From contig NZ_DAHUXJ010000157.1 of NCBI RefSeq assembly GCF_027307225.1, positions 1 to 64,000 on the forward strand: DNA of 64,000 bases, written 5' to 3'. The notes under the pieces are model-generated. The model was not told the DNA's origin, searched no databases, and saw nothing but the letters and a program-made list of their open reading frames with translations. Position 1 is the first letter of the stretch. Each line of letters opens with the position of its first letter. This document shows positions 16,278 through 24,891 of this stretch, in pieces. Source of the stretch: Bradyrhizobium sp. (lineage in GTDB: Bacteria > Pseudomonadota > Alphaproteobacteria > Rhizobiales > Xanthobacteraceae). A program made the position numbers and the translations under genes.

Positions 16278-16471
16278 CGTTCTCAAGCTTGTGATCGGCT
16301 GTGCCGGCCACGGACGCGAGAGTTGCTCGCGCCCGTGCTGGATAGCCGAAGGTCGCGTCAAGTGCGCCGCTATGCAGGGCGCAGGCAGGTGCATGCATGA
16401 CAGCCTTCGCCTCTGGACACACGCTCCCAGCGAAGTCAAAACTCCCGGCAAAACAAAAGAGGAGCGCCCGG

Positions 16472-17314
16472 ATGCCGATTATCGATTCCCAGGTCCACGC
16501 CTATGAGGCGAACACGCCGAAGCGGCCGTGGGCGACCGTGCCGAACTGGCCGCCTCATGTCACCGGCGACGAGATGGTGGCGGCGATGGACAAGGTCGGC
16601 GTCGACGGCGCGATCTTCATCTCCTCGTTTTCCATGTACCGCTATGACGGAAGCTACGCGGTCGAGGTGGCGCGCGCCCATCCGACCCGGATGGCGATCG
16701 TCAAGCCGGTCGATCCCGACAATCCGGCGGTGGATGACGTCGTCGCCGAGTGGAAGAAGACGCCGGGCACCGTCGGCATCCGCATCATGCTGACCAGGGA
16801 CAACAGGCGCGATCCCAGGGATCCCGGCATCGACCGCATCGCGCGGTCGGCCGCGCGGCACGATTTTCCGGTCAATGTACTGTGCTGGGACAATCTGGAA
16901 GCCGGTACTACGCTGATCGATCGCCATCCCGATACGCGCTTCATCCTCGATCACCTCGGCATCCTGCAGCCGCGCGTGCCGGGCCCGCCGGCCGAGCCGT
17001 GGGCCGATCTGCCGAAGGTGCTGGAACTCGCCAAACGCAAGAACGTGGTGATCAAGGTTTCCGGCGCCTGCACGCTGTCGAAAAAGCCTTATCCCTTCGA
17101 CGACATCTGGGATCCGCTCGCGCGCGTGTTCGATACATGGGGTTTCGAGCGCTGCCTGTGGGGCACGGACTGGACGCGCGCGTTTGCGGTCGTCAATTAC
17201 GAGCAGGCGGTCAAGCCGTTCTTCGAGACCAAGCGGTTGAGCGAAACCGAACGGGCGATGTTGATGGGCGGCGCTACGGCCAAGGCCTATGGCTGGTCGC
17301 CCAAGAAGGGATAG
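16472..17314 (+). CDS. Amidohydrolase family 2 protein
   Basis: The ATG at 16472 has AGGAG ahead and starts MPIIDSQVHAYEANTP, with the DxHxH-like metal site reduced to DSQVHAY as in many amidohydrolase-2 (PF04909) proteins. Further motifs are FILDHLGILQP, IKVSG and a late LWGTDWTRA carrying the catalytic Asp. The fold is a TIM barrel that hydrolyses or decarboxylates cyclic or aromatic carboxylates. The substrate cannot be deduced. The length of 280 residues is usual. It stands alone. Confidence 0.85.
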   Translation: MPIIDSQVHAYEANTPKRPWATVPNWPPHVTGDEMVAAMDKVGVDGAIFISSFSMYRYDGSYAVEVARAHPTRMAIVKPVDPDNPAVDDVVAEWKKTPGTVGIRIMLTRDNRRDPRDPGIDRIARSAARHDFPVNVLCWDNLEAGTTLIDRHPDTRFILDHLGILQPRVPGPPAEPWADLPKVLELAKRKNVVIKVSGACTLSKKPYPFDDIWDPLARVFDTWGFERCLWGTDWTRAFAVVNYEQAVKPFFETKRLSETERAMLMGGATAKAYGWSPKKG

Positions 17315-17331
17315 CGGCCAATTATGTGATC

Positions 17332-17409
17332 CTAGTGCGGTTTAGAATTTGAAGTTCCTATGACGAGGTTACGGCGCAACCGATAGGAACTTCAAATTCG
17401 CCGCGCTAG
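17332..17409. repeat. Single type I CTAG-bounded hairpin repeat
   Basis: The stem AATTTGAAGTTCCTAT (17346-17361) pairs perfectly with ATAGGAACTTCAAATT (17383-17398). The outer parts run from CTAGTGCGG to CGCGCTAG. It belongs to the type I class of the two-hairpin units at 3025, 6395 and 48168, but stands alone. Its last base directly abuts the stop codon of the rhodanese gene on the other strand. Confidence 0.85.
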
Positions 17410-17997
17410 CTAGTTCTCCATCTTGTACATTTTGGCCTTGTCGAGCTTGTACGACCACGGCAGGCCGGCGTTCTTCCATCCGTTGACCGCGCGCTGTCCG
17501 GCCTTCGGCCCGGAAGTTGCGAGATCGCCCTCATATCCGTCGACGACCGAATAGACGTTCTTGAATCCGGCCTCGGCGAGAAGATTGGCCGCAGCCGCGC
17601 TGCGGTCGCCGGACCGGCAGATCAGCACGATGGGATCGGCCGGCTGAAGATGTTTTGCAGCGAGCCTGCGACGAACCTCGGTGATGAAGTCCGGATTGGG
17701 TTCCAGCTTGAAGGTTCCCTTGACGCTGTCCCACGTTGGGAAATCCGGCTCCTTCATATAGGGCACGTTGGCATCCGCTTGCGCCGGCATCCCCAGGAAC
17801 GTCACCTCGGCCGGCGTCCTCACGTCGAGGAACAGCGCCTTCGATGCATTCTGATCCATGAACTTCGCCGCTTCCTGCGACGACAGGTACTGTCCCAATT
17901 TAGTGCGCTTCGGCGCCGGCACCGAGGCCGCATCGAAGGCGTGCGCAGCGCCAAAGCCCATCAACAGTACGACCAACCAACCAGCAAAGGTTTTCAT
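17410..17997 (-). CDS. Periplasmic rhodanese-domain protein
   Basis: The 195-residue protein begins with a signal peptide (MKTFAGWLVVLLMGFGAAHA) and has one rhodanese domain. Asp58 and Arg60 in FLDVRTPAEV open the domain, and the active-site loop is CRSGDRS with Cys127, followed by GFKNVYSVVDGYEGD. Rhodaneses carry sulfur on that Cys. The C-terminal part matches the PQQ-associated or thiosulfate-type secreted rhodaneses, but the sulfur acceptor is unknown. The ATG has the usual hydrophobic start; no close operon partner lies upstream. Confidence 0.88.
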   Translation of the reverse strand: MKTFAGWLVVLLMGFGAAHAFDAASVPAPKRTKLGQYLSSQEAAKFMDQNASKALFLDVRTPAEVTFLGMPAQADANVPYMKEPDFPTWDSVKGTFKLEPNPDFITEVRRRLAAKHLQPADPIVLICRSGDRSAAAANLLAEAGFKNVYSVVDGYEGDLATSGPKAGQRAVNGWKNAGLPWSYKLDKAKMYKMEN

Positions 17998-18353
17998 TTG
18001 TCGTCTCCCAATCTTCGCCGCTTCTTGCGCGAGGCTTATTTATGTTTTGTCGCGATTGCTCCTGAACGTCTCGGCTTCACGCGGAACAGCTCGCGGCCAA
18101 CAAATTGGCTGCAAGATCTCTGAATCGGAGAACAGTCGACCGCGATCAGTAACGTTTGTAGCAGATTTTACTTCGACTGCGTCACTACTGTGACGCTGAA
18201 TCGTCTCGCCGCGAGACGATTGCAACGCAACAAAGAGAGCGCGCGACTGAGCAGCCAGGTCGAAGGGTGAACCGCATCTGCTGTTGCCGGAGTGATCGTC
18301 CGCGCGGCGCGGCGGCGAGGGACGCGGGTTCGTGAAGAGATCGTCAAGAAGAG
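17998..18353. other. Gene-free region with two adjacent perfect palindromes
   Basis: Upstream of the rhodanese gene and downstream of glpV. GCGTCAC-TACT-GTGACGC (18179-18196) is followed two bases later by a 23-nt palindrome with 11-nt arms AATCGTCTCGC and GCGAGACGATT around one central base (18199-18221). Neither is followed by a T-run, so they look more like protein-binding or cruciform sites than terminators. No gene is supported here. Confidence 0.5.
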
Positions 18354-18377
18354 GCGCGGGACCGTGAGATCCCGCGC
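18354..18377 (-). terminator. Probable terminator of the glpSTPQUV operon
   Basis: GCGCGGGA and TCCCGCGC form an 8-bp GC stem around 8 nt, 13 nt beyond the glpV stop codon. The minus-strand tail (CTCTTCTTG) is only moderately T-rich, so the call rests mainly on position. Confidence 0.5.
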
Positions 18378-18389
18378 TTTCGTTTTGTC

Positions 18390-20174
18390 TCAGCCCTTTT
18401 GCGGTTTTTCCGCCTTCCAGGACTTGATCAGTTCGTCGTAGTCGACAGTTTCACCTTTCGGCTTCTCATTGGCGAGCTTGCGCTGCGGCGCAAGGTTACC
18501 GTCCTTCTCGGCCTTGGCGTACCAGTACTCGGGGTCCTTCTCTTCATTGAGCTTCGGCCCGAGCTTGCCTTGAACGCCTGACTTCTCGAGGCGGCCGAGG
18601 ATGGAGTCCTGGTCGCGCGCCAGGCCGTCCATGGCTTGCTGCGGCGTGACCTCGCCCGAGATGGCCTTCGACACGTTCTGCCACCAGACCTGCGCCAGCT
18701 TGCCGTATTCCGGCACGTTGACGCCCGTCGGAGTCCAGAGCTTGCGCGCCGGGCTGCGATAGAACTCGACCCAGCCGCCGACCTTGGGTGCGAGATCCGT
18801 CATCGCCTGATGCCAGATGTCGCTTTCGCGGATGACGTGAAGGAAGGTCACGGACTTCTTGAGCGAGACGGTCTTCGAGACGCAGAACTGGCCGTAGAGC
18901 CAGCCAGCCTTGATGTTGTCCTTCGGCGCATATTTCATGTAGGTCCAGCAGCCCTGGTCCTGATAGCCCAGTTTCATGCCGTCCTTCCAGTAAGCGCCGT
19001 GCGGGCTCGGCGCCATGCGCCACTTCGGCGTGCCGTCCTTGTTCATGACCGGAAGATCAGGCTTGGACAGCGCGGCAGTGAAAGCGCTGTACCAGAAGAT
19101 CTGCTGCGCGATATGCCCCTGTGCCGGCACAGCGCCGGCTTCGAGGAAGTCCATGCCCGCGGCTTCCGGCGGCGCATACTTCTTCAGCCACTCGACGAAC
19201 TTGGTCAGCGCGTAGACGGCTGCCGGCCCGTTGGCGTCGCCGCCACGGCGGATCGAGGAGCCGCGCGGAATGCCGTCTTCCATGCGGATGCCCCATTCGT
19301 CGACCGGCTTGCCGTTCGGCAGGCCGCGATCGCCGTTACCGGCCATCGCGAGCCAGGCGTCGGTGAAGCGCCAGCCGAGCGACGGATCCTTCTTGCCGTA
19401 GTCCATGTGGCCGTAGACGCGCTGGCCGTCGATTTGCTTGACCGTGTTGGTGAAGAAGTCGGCGATGTCCTCATAGGCCGACCAGTTCACCGGCACGCCG
19501 AGTTCGTAGCCGAACTTTTCCTTGAAGGCTTTCTTCAGCTCCGGCCGCTGGAACCAGTCGTAACGGAACCAGTAGAGGTTGGCGAACTGCTGGTCGGGAA
19601 GCTGATAGAGCTTGCCGTCCGTGAAGGTCGCAAAGGACAGCCCGATGAAGTCCTTCAGGTCGAGGTTGGGGTTGGTGATGTCCTTGCCATCGCCCGCCAT
19701 GAAATCGGTGAGCGATCCGCCGATGATGTCGTTGTAGCGCGGATGGGTGCCGATGAAGTCGGAATCGTTCATCCAGAAATCGTAGATCGGCTTGCCGGAC
19801 TGGATCTCGACCTCGATCTTGTCGACGATCAGGCCTTCGTCCATCATTTCGTGGTTGACCTGGATGCCGGTGATCTCGGCGAAGGCCTTGGTCAGGGTCT
19901 TCGATTCATATTCGTGAATGCCGAGAATTTCCGAGGCGCAGCTCACCTTCATGCCCTTGAACGGCGTCGCGGCCTTGATGAACCACTGCATCTCGGCCAT
20001 CTGCTGTTCCTTGGTCAGCGTCGACGGCTGGAATTCGGCGTCGATCCATTTCTTGGCCGCATCCATCTGCTGCGCATAACTCGGCGTTGGGGTCAGTAAT
20101 GCGGGCGCCGCGACGGCTGTCGTTGCCGCCGTTGCCGCCGCGCCTTTCAAGACGTCACGACGTTTGATGTCCAT
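18390..20174 (-). CDS. glpV: Glycerol ABC transporter substrate-binding protein
   Basis: This is a 594-residue periplasmic binding protein, long for the carbohydrate class. It starts with a twin-arginine leader (MDIKRRDVLKGAAATAATTAVAAPAL), so it may be exported folded by Tat. The mature chain has the usual two-lobe solute-binding pattern. It is the last gene of a minus-strand operon with two ATPases, two permeases and a small membrane protein. The arrangement equals the glpSTPQUV glycerol importer known from Rhizobium leguminosarum, and the divergent glpR-glpD supports that substrate. The family assignment is from memory of the locus and protein shape. Confidence 0.87.
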   Translation of the reverse strand: MDIKRRDVLKGAAATAATTAVAAPALLTPTPSYAQQMDAAKKWIDAEFQPSTLTKEQQMAEMQWFIKAATPFKGMKVSCASEILGIHEYESKTLTKAFAEITGIQVNHEMMDEGLIVDKIEVEIQSGKPIYDFWMNDSDFIGTHPRYNDIIGGSLTDFMAGDGKDITNPNLDLKDFIGLSFATFTDGKLYQLPDQQFANLYWFRYDWFQRPELKKAFKEKFGYELGVPVNWSAYEDIADFFTNTVKQIDGQRVYGHMDYGKKDPSLGWRFTDAWLAMAGNGDRGLPNGKPVDEWGIRMEDGIPRGSSIRRGGDANGPAAVYALTKFVEWLKKYAPPEAAGMDFLEAGAVPAQGHIAQQIFWYSAFTAALSKPDLPVMNKDGTPKWRMAPSPHGAYWKDGMKLGYQDQGCWTYMKYAPKDNIKAGWLYGQFCVSKTVSLKKSVTFLHVIRESDIWHQAMTDLAPKVGGWVEFYRSPARKLWTPTGVNVPEYGKLAQVWWQNVSKAISGEVTPQQAMDGLARDQDSILGRLEKSGVQGKLGPKLNEEKDPEYWYAKAEKDGNLAPQRKLANEKPKGETVDYDELIKSWKAEKPQKG

Positions 20175-20229
20175 GTTGGCTCCTCCCTGTAGACCTGCCG
20201 TGCACCATGCGCGTCAGGCTCTCGCCCCG

Positions 20230-20547
20230 TTAGGCGAAAATGAACATGGCGATACCGAACAGCCCCGATATGCCGAGTGCAAACCAGAGCTCTCCTCCGC
20301 CGAATCCGATCCATAAGATGTGAATGTAGGCCGCGCCGAGCATCGTCACGAAAAAGCGGTCGCCGCGCGTGGTGGGAAAACCGAGAATGCCCCGGCGGGG
20401 CGTCTCCGGCCGATAGACCGCAAGCAGCGTCAGGATAACGAGCGCCGACGCAATGAAGCTGAAGAAGATCGCGGTTTCCCAGGTCCATGCCATCCAGGTG
20501 AACTTGGTAGCGAACTCTTCCCAGCCTTTGGCGATCGTTTCAAACAT
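20230..20547 (-). CDS. glpU: Small membrane subunit of glycerol ABC transporter (DUF2160)
   Basis: This 105-residue protein from the ATG at 20547 has three likely membrane helices (WETAIFFSFIASALVILTLLAVY, FFVTMLGAAYIHILWIGFGGG, LWFALGISGLFGIAMFIFA). FTWMAWTWETA near the start is typical of DUF2160 proteins encoded beside glycerol/alpha-glycoside ABC importers. It sits between the second permease and the binding protein. Its part in transport is not established; a stabilising role in the membrane complex is a reasonable guess. Confidence 0.82.
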   Translation of the reverse strand: MFETIAKGWEEFATKFTWMAWTWETAIFFSFIASALVILTLLAVYRPETPRRGILGFPTTRGDRFFVTMLGAAYIHILWIGFGGGELWFALGISGLFGIAMFIFA

Positions 20548-20560
20548 CCGAGCCGCCCCT

Positions 20561-21367
20561 CTAGACGCGCCCAAGGGCAAAGCCCTTGGCGATATGATTG
20601 CGCACGAACCAGATGACGATGGCGCCCGGGATCATGGTGAGCACGCCGGCTGCGGCGAGCAGCGTCCAGTCCATGCCGGAAACCGAATAGCTGCGGGTCA
20701 TCACGGCGGCGAAAGGCAGGGCGTTGGTCGCCGTCAGCGTCGTGGCGAGCAGTTGCTCGACCCAGGAGAACATGAAGCAGAAGAAGGCCGTAACGCCGAT
20801 GCCATTGGCGATCAGCGGAAGGAAGATGCGGATGAAGAAGCGCGAGAAGGAGTAGCCGTCGATCGCGGCCGACTCGTCGATCTCGCGCGGCACCCCGCCG
20901 ATGAAGCCTTCGAGAATCCACACCGCGAGCGGCACGTTGAACAGGCAATGCGCCAGCGCCACCGCCCAGACCGTGTCGAACAACCCGACCGCGTAATAGA
21001 GATTGAAGAACGGCATCGCATAAACGGCCGCCGGCGCCATCAGGTTGGTCAGCAGCCAGAAGAACAGGTGTTTGTCGCCGATGAAGCTGAAGCGGTTGAA
21101 GGCGTAGGCCGCGGGCAGCGCGACGGTCACCGAGATCACGGTGTTGATCAGCACATAGGTCAGCGAGACGCCGAAGGCATGCACCCAGGTCGGATCGTTG
21201 AGAATGAAGAAATATTTCTCCAGCGTCGGGTGATGCGGCCACAACGCCATGCGAGACATGATGTCTTCGTTCGGCCGCAGGCTCAGGTTGATGAGCCAAT
21301 AGATCGGCAGCATCAGCATCGCGAGATAGGCGATGAGCATAACCCTGGGCATCACACCGCGGCGCAT
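20561..21367 (-). CDS. glpQ: Glycerol ABC transporter permease
   Basis: This inner-membrane permease of 268 residues has six or so helices and the EAA loop for ATPase docking (EIDESAAIDGYSFSRFFIRIFLP). It is of the MalG type. The ATG at 21367 overlaps the TGA of the upstream permease by one base (TGATG), so the two are translationally coupled; the longer frame from 21421 would overlap more. It forms the channel with the preceding permease. Confidence 0.88.
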   Translation of the reverse strand: MRRGVMPRVMLIAYLAMLMLPIYWLINLSLRPNEDIMSRMALWPHHPTLEKYFFILNDPTWVHAFGVSLTYVLINTVISVTVALPAAYAFNRFSFIGDKHLFFWLLTNLMAPAAVYAMPFFNLYYAVGLFDTVWAVALAHCLFNVPLAVWILEGFIGGVPREIDESAAIDGYSFSRFFIRIFLPLIANGIGVTAFFCFMFSWVEQLLATTLTATNALPFAAVMTRSYSVSGMDWTLLAAAGVLTMIPGAIVIWFVRNHIAKGFALGRV

Positions 21368-22257
21368 CAGGCATCCCTCCTGCGATCGAGCTGGGTCATG
21401 ATCGTGTAGAAGATCCAGCACAGGGTGATGGTGATGAGGTTGTAGATCAGCGACATCGCGGCTGCGTTGCCGAGGTCGACCTGGCCGAGCGCGATCTTGA
21501 CGAGGTCGATGGAGAGGAAGGTCGTGGCGCTGCCGGGGCCGCCGCCGGTCACGACGAAGGGCTCGGTATAGATCATGAAGGTCTGCATGAAGCGCAAGAG
21601 AACCGCGATCACCAGCACCTTCTGCAGCTTCGGCAGTTCGATGTTGACAAAGACGGCCCAGCGGCTCGCGGCGTCGATGCGCGCGGCCTGGTAGAACGCG
21701 TCGGGGATGGCGCGAAGCCCGGCATAGCTCAACAGGATGACCAGTGGCGTCCAGTGCCAGACGTCGATGATCACGATGGTGATCCAGGCGGAAACCGGAT
21801 TCTGGGTGTCGTTATAGGGAATGCCGAGGCCGTTGACCGCCGCGCCGAACAGGCCGATATCGGCGCGGGCGAAAATCTGCCAGATGGTGCCGACGACGTT
21901 CCATGGAATCAGCATCGGCAGCGCGATCAGGACAAGGCATGGGCCAACCGCCCAGCCGCCGCGCGGCAGGCACAGTGCGATGGCGATACCAAGCGGCACT
22001 TCGATCAGAAGAGCGGCAAACGAGAAACTGAGGTTCCTGCCCAGCGCATCGAAGAAACGCGCGCCGATATCGGTCGACGGGTTGAGCACGTCGCGGAACC
22101 AGGCGTCGCCGTTCCAGAAGAAATTGTTGGCGCCCATGCTGTCTTGCAGCGAGTAGTTCACCACGGTCATCATCGGCAACAGCGCCGAGAACAGCACGAA
22201 AGCGAGCACCGGGAGAACCAGCAGCCAGGCGCGGTTGTTGATCGGTTTTTCGATCAC
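21367..22257 (-). CDS. glpP: Glycerol ABC transporter permease
   Basis: This MalF-type permease of 296 residues has six helices and the EAA motif in YQAARIDAASRWAVFVNIELPKLQ. It starts with GTG at 22257, and that codon overlaps the stop of the upstream ATPase gene (GTGA). The next permease starts at its own stop. The compact overlaps show that all subunits are made from one mRNA. Confidence 0.88.
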   Translation of the reverse strand: MIEKPINNRAWLLVLPVLAFVLFSALLPMMTVVNYSLQDSMGANNFFWNGDAWFRDVLNPSTDIGARFFDALGRNLSFSFAALLIEVPLGIAIALCLPRGGWAVGPCLVLIALPMLIPWNVVGTIWQIFARADIGLFGAAVNGLGIPYNDTQNPVSAWITIVIIDVWHWTPLVILLSYAGLRAIPDAFYQAARIDAASRWAVFVNIELPKLQKVLVIAVLLRFMQTFMIYTEPFVVTGGGPGSATTFLSIDLVKIALGQVDLGNAAAMSLIYNLITITLCWIFYTIMTQLDRRRDA

Positions 22258-23324
22258 AGCGGCTCTCCCGCGACGCGCTCGTCATTGACATAGACAAAGA
22301 GACGCTCGGGCTTGATGGCGATGCCGGCTGCATCGCCCGGCACCGACTGGCCATGCGGAACGACCGCGAAAATATCCTGCGCGCCGAGCGAAACCTTGGC
22401 GAGGCGGCGGCGGCCGAGATCCTCGATCCGCTGCACGCGCACTTTCATGTCGCCGCCCGCCACCAGCGTGGTGTAGTCGGGCCGGAAGCCGAGGCGCACC
22501 GAAGAGCCGGCCGGCGGCTTGTTGTAGCGCGCCGAGAGGCGGACGGTCTGTTCGCCGACACGTGCTTCGGCGCCATCGATTTCGGCGTCGACCAGGTTCA
22601 TGCCGGGCGAGCCGATGAAATAGCCCACAAACGTGTGCTCCGGCTGCTCGAACAGCTGCGTCGGGGTTGCGATCTGAAGGATGCGGCCGTCCTTCATCAC
22701 GACGACTTCGTCGGCGAAGGTCAGCGCCTCGACCTGGTCATGCGTCACATAGATCATCAGCACGTCGAGCGCGCGGTGCACGGCCTTGAGCTTGGAGCGC
22801 AGCTCCCATTTCAGCGACGGATCGATCACCGTCAGCGGCTCGTCGAACAGCACGGCGGCAACGTCGGACCGCACGAGGCCGCGCCCGAGCGAGATCTTCT
22901 GCTTCGCATCCGCCGTCAGCCTGCGCGCGCGCCGGTGGAGGTCGCTCGTCAGCCCCAGGAGATCGGCGATTTCGCTGACGCGCGTCCGGATCGCGGCGCG
23001 GCCGAGGCCGCGGTTCTTCAGGGGGAATGCGAGATTTTCGGCGACCGTCATCGTGTCGTAGACGACAGGGAACTGGAACACTTGCGCGATATTGCGCTGC
23101 TCGGTCGGCAGGTTGGTGACGTCCTTGCCGTCGAACAACAGCCGGCCCTGCGAGGGGAAGACGAGGCCGGAAATGATGTTGAGCAGCGTGGTCTTGCCGC
23201 AGCCGGAAGGGCCGAGCAGTGCATAGGAGCGTCCCTGCGTCCACTCGTGGTTGATCGGCTTCAGCGCGTAGGAGAGATCCTGGTCGTAGGAGTGGGCGAT
23301 GCCGTCGAGCGTGATGCGTGCCAT
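22254..23324 (-). CDS. glpT: Glycerol ABC transporter ATPase 2, altered signature motif
   Basis: The 356-residue ATPase has Walker A GPSGCGKTT (residues 38-46), a Q-loop in VFQFP, Walker B ending LFDEP (Glu162) and a C-terminal TOBE-like regulatory part. The ABC signature is not LSGGQ: the aligned segment reads LTADAKQKIS (136-145). The D-loop position also reads VIDPS rather than SLD. Paired with the first ATPase, whose signature is normal, this gives one standard and one altered ATP site. The ATG at 23324 follows GAGG; a longer frame from 23444 lies over the upstream gene and is rejected. The start lies 10 nt after the stop of the first ATPase gene. Confidence 0.87.
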   Translation of the reverse strand: MARITLDGIAHSYDQDLSYALKPINHEWTQGRSYALLGPSGCGKTTLLNIISGLVFPSQGRLLFDGKDVTNLPTEQRNIAQVFQFPVVYDTMTVAENLAFPLKNRGLGRAAIRTRVSEIADLLGLTSDLHRRARRLTADAKQKISLGRGLVRSDVAAVLFDEPLTVIDPSLKWELRSKLKAVHRALDVLMIYVTHDQVEALTFADEVVVMKDGRILQIATPTQLFEQPEHTFVGYFIGSPGMNLVDAEIDGAEARVGEQTVRLSARYNKPPAGSSVRLGFRPDYTTLVAGGDMKVRVQRIEDLGRRRLAKVSLGAQDIFAVVPHGQSVPGDAAGIAIKPERLFVYVNDERVAGEPL

Positions 23325-23334
23325 CTGCCGCTCC

Positions 23335-24414
23335 TCAACTCGCTTTGCCGGCGTCGACCAGCGCGCCGGCGGAATCGAACACGAATACCCGCGCCGCATC
23401 GACATGCACGTCGACGCGCTGGCCTGGCTGGAGCGTAGAGACACCGGGTTCGACGCAGACGAAGGTGCCGAGCGGCGAGGTCACATGCACGAAGCTCTCG
23501 GAGCCCGAGATCTCCGCGACCGAAATTTCGCCGGAAAAGGTCAGGGATTGCGGCCAGGCGGCGCGCAGGCTGACGATGTCGGCGCGAAACGCCACCGTAT
23601 AATTGCCGTCGGCGATGCGCGCGAGCGTGCCGATCGCCGGCCGTGTCGAGCCGTCGGCGAAACGGACTTCCGCAGCCGTTTTGCTGATCGGCAGTTCGTT
23701 CAAAGGCGGATCGGAAAAGACGCGCGCGGATTCGATGTGGTTCGGACGATGATAGACATCGCCCGCCGGACCGAACTGAACGAGGCGTCCTTGCGAGAGG
23801 GTGGCGGTCTTGCCGCCGAGCTGCAGCGCCTCGAGCGGTTCGGTCGTTGCATAAACAAGCGTAGCGCCGGTTTGCGACAGGATCCGCGGCAGCTCTTCGC
23901 GCAGTTCCTCGCGCAGCTTGTAATCGAGATTGGCGAGCGGCTCGTCGAGCAGCACGAGATCGGCGCGCTTGGTGAGTGCGCGCGCGATCGCGGTGCGCTG
24001 CTGCTGGCCGCCGGAAAGCTGCGACGGCTGGCGTTTCAACAATGGCTCGAGGCCCAATATCCTGGCCGCCTCGCGCACGCGCCGGTCTAGCTCGTCGCCC
24101 TTGACCTTGGCGACGCGCAACGGGGAGGCGATGTTCTCGTAGACCGAAAGGGAAGGGTAGTTGACGAATTGCTGATAGACCATTGCGACCGAGCGCTTGC
24201 GCACGGGCACGCCGGTGACGTCGGCGCCGTCGACCAGGATTTTTCCGCTCGTCGGTTTATCAAGGCCCGCCATCAGACGCATCAGGCTCGTCTTGCCTGC
24301 CAATGTCGCGCCGAGAAGCACGTTCATCGTGCCGCGCTCGAGCGCAAGATCGACGTGATCGATGATCTTTTCGCCGCCGATTTCGACGCTGACATTCTGC
24401 AGATGAATGCTCAT
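23335..24414 (-). CDS. glpS: Glycerol ABC transporter ATPase 1
   Basis: This 359-residue MalK-like ATPase is the first gene of the operon. It has Walker A GATLAGKTS (35-43), signature LSGGQQQR (133-140), Walker B LVLLDEP, and a C-terminal OB-like domain. It pairs with the second ATPase to drive uptake. The start ATG at 24414 faces glpR across 477 nt of divergent control region. Confidence 0.88.
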   Translation of the reverse strand: MSIHLQNVSVEIGGEKIIDHVDLALERGTMNVLLGATLAGKTSLMRLMAGLDKPTSGKILVDGADVTGVPVRKRSVAMVYQQFVNYPSLSVYENIASPLRVAKVKGDELDRRVREAARILGLEPLLKRQPSQLSGGQQQRTAIARALTKRADLVLLDEPLANLDYKLREELREELPRILSQTGATLVYATTEPLEALQLGGKTATLSQGRLVQFGPAGDVYHRPNHIESARVFSDPPLNELPISKTAAEVRFADGSTRPAIGTLARIADGNYTVAFRADIVSLRAAWPQSLTFSGEISVAEISGSESFVHVTSPLGTFVCVEPGVSTLQPGQRVDVHVDAARVFVFDSAGALVDAGKAS

Positions 24415-24891
24415 CCGCGCTCATGCCGAAAAAGGAGGAGATGAAGCGCATGGCGCGCGAGAGCCCGAACGGCTCCGAGCGCGCGAAACCACACCAGGCC
24501 GGATCGTCCTTGCAGCGCTGTCTTGCCGTCTACGGCTGCCCTTTAAACGTCGCGCCGAGGCACAAGCCCGCATGATCCCGACTGGCGGCATTTGGGCACC
24601 CTCCCCGTGTCCCCTGTTGCGTTCGTTTGGTTTCGATCTTTTGATTGATTGTTTTCTATATGAACCTGATTTAGTCTGCAAGCGAGCAAAACGAAAATGA
24701 AAAGAAAATCCCTCCCGAGACCGAGCGCGATCTGGTCGCGGGGGTGGAGCATCGGGATGGCTTCGGCTTGGCACCGAAGCGGGGAGGTTTTCTTGTTCGG
24801 GAACGGTATCCGGGGCGGGACATGTCCTTGACCGCATCGATCTCTCTTTGCGGTCTGCGCGCGCCTTGCCTGGTTCGATCCGGGAGCGCCC
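24415..24891. promoter_or_regulatory. Divergent glpS/glpR control region
   Basis: The stretch contains no supported gene. An A-rich run CAAAACGAAAATGAAAAGAA begins at 24687 with repeated AAAACG/AAAATG/AAAAG units. TTGATTGATTG at 24641 and the AT-rich TTTTCTATATG just after it make a plausible promoter zone. DeoR-family GlpR proteins bind A/T-rich direct or inverted repeats near their own divergent operons, so this run is the best operator candidate. The assignment is inferred. Confidence 0.4.

Noticed and set aside
18636..20099. A 487-residue plus-strand frame opposite glpV
   Set aside because: Composition dominated by Arg, Val, Asp and Leu with no family features; the opposite strand encodes a binding protein with a Tat leader in an operon.
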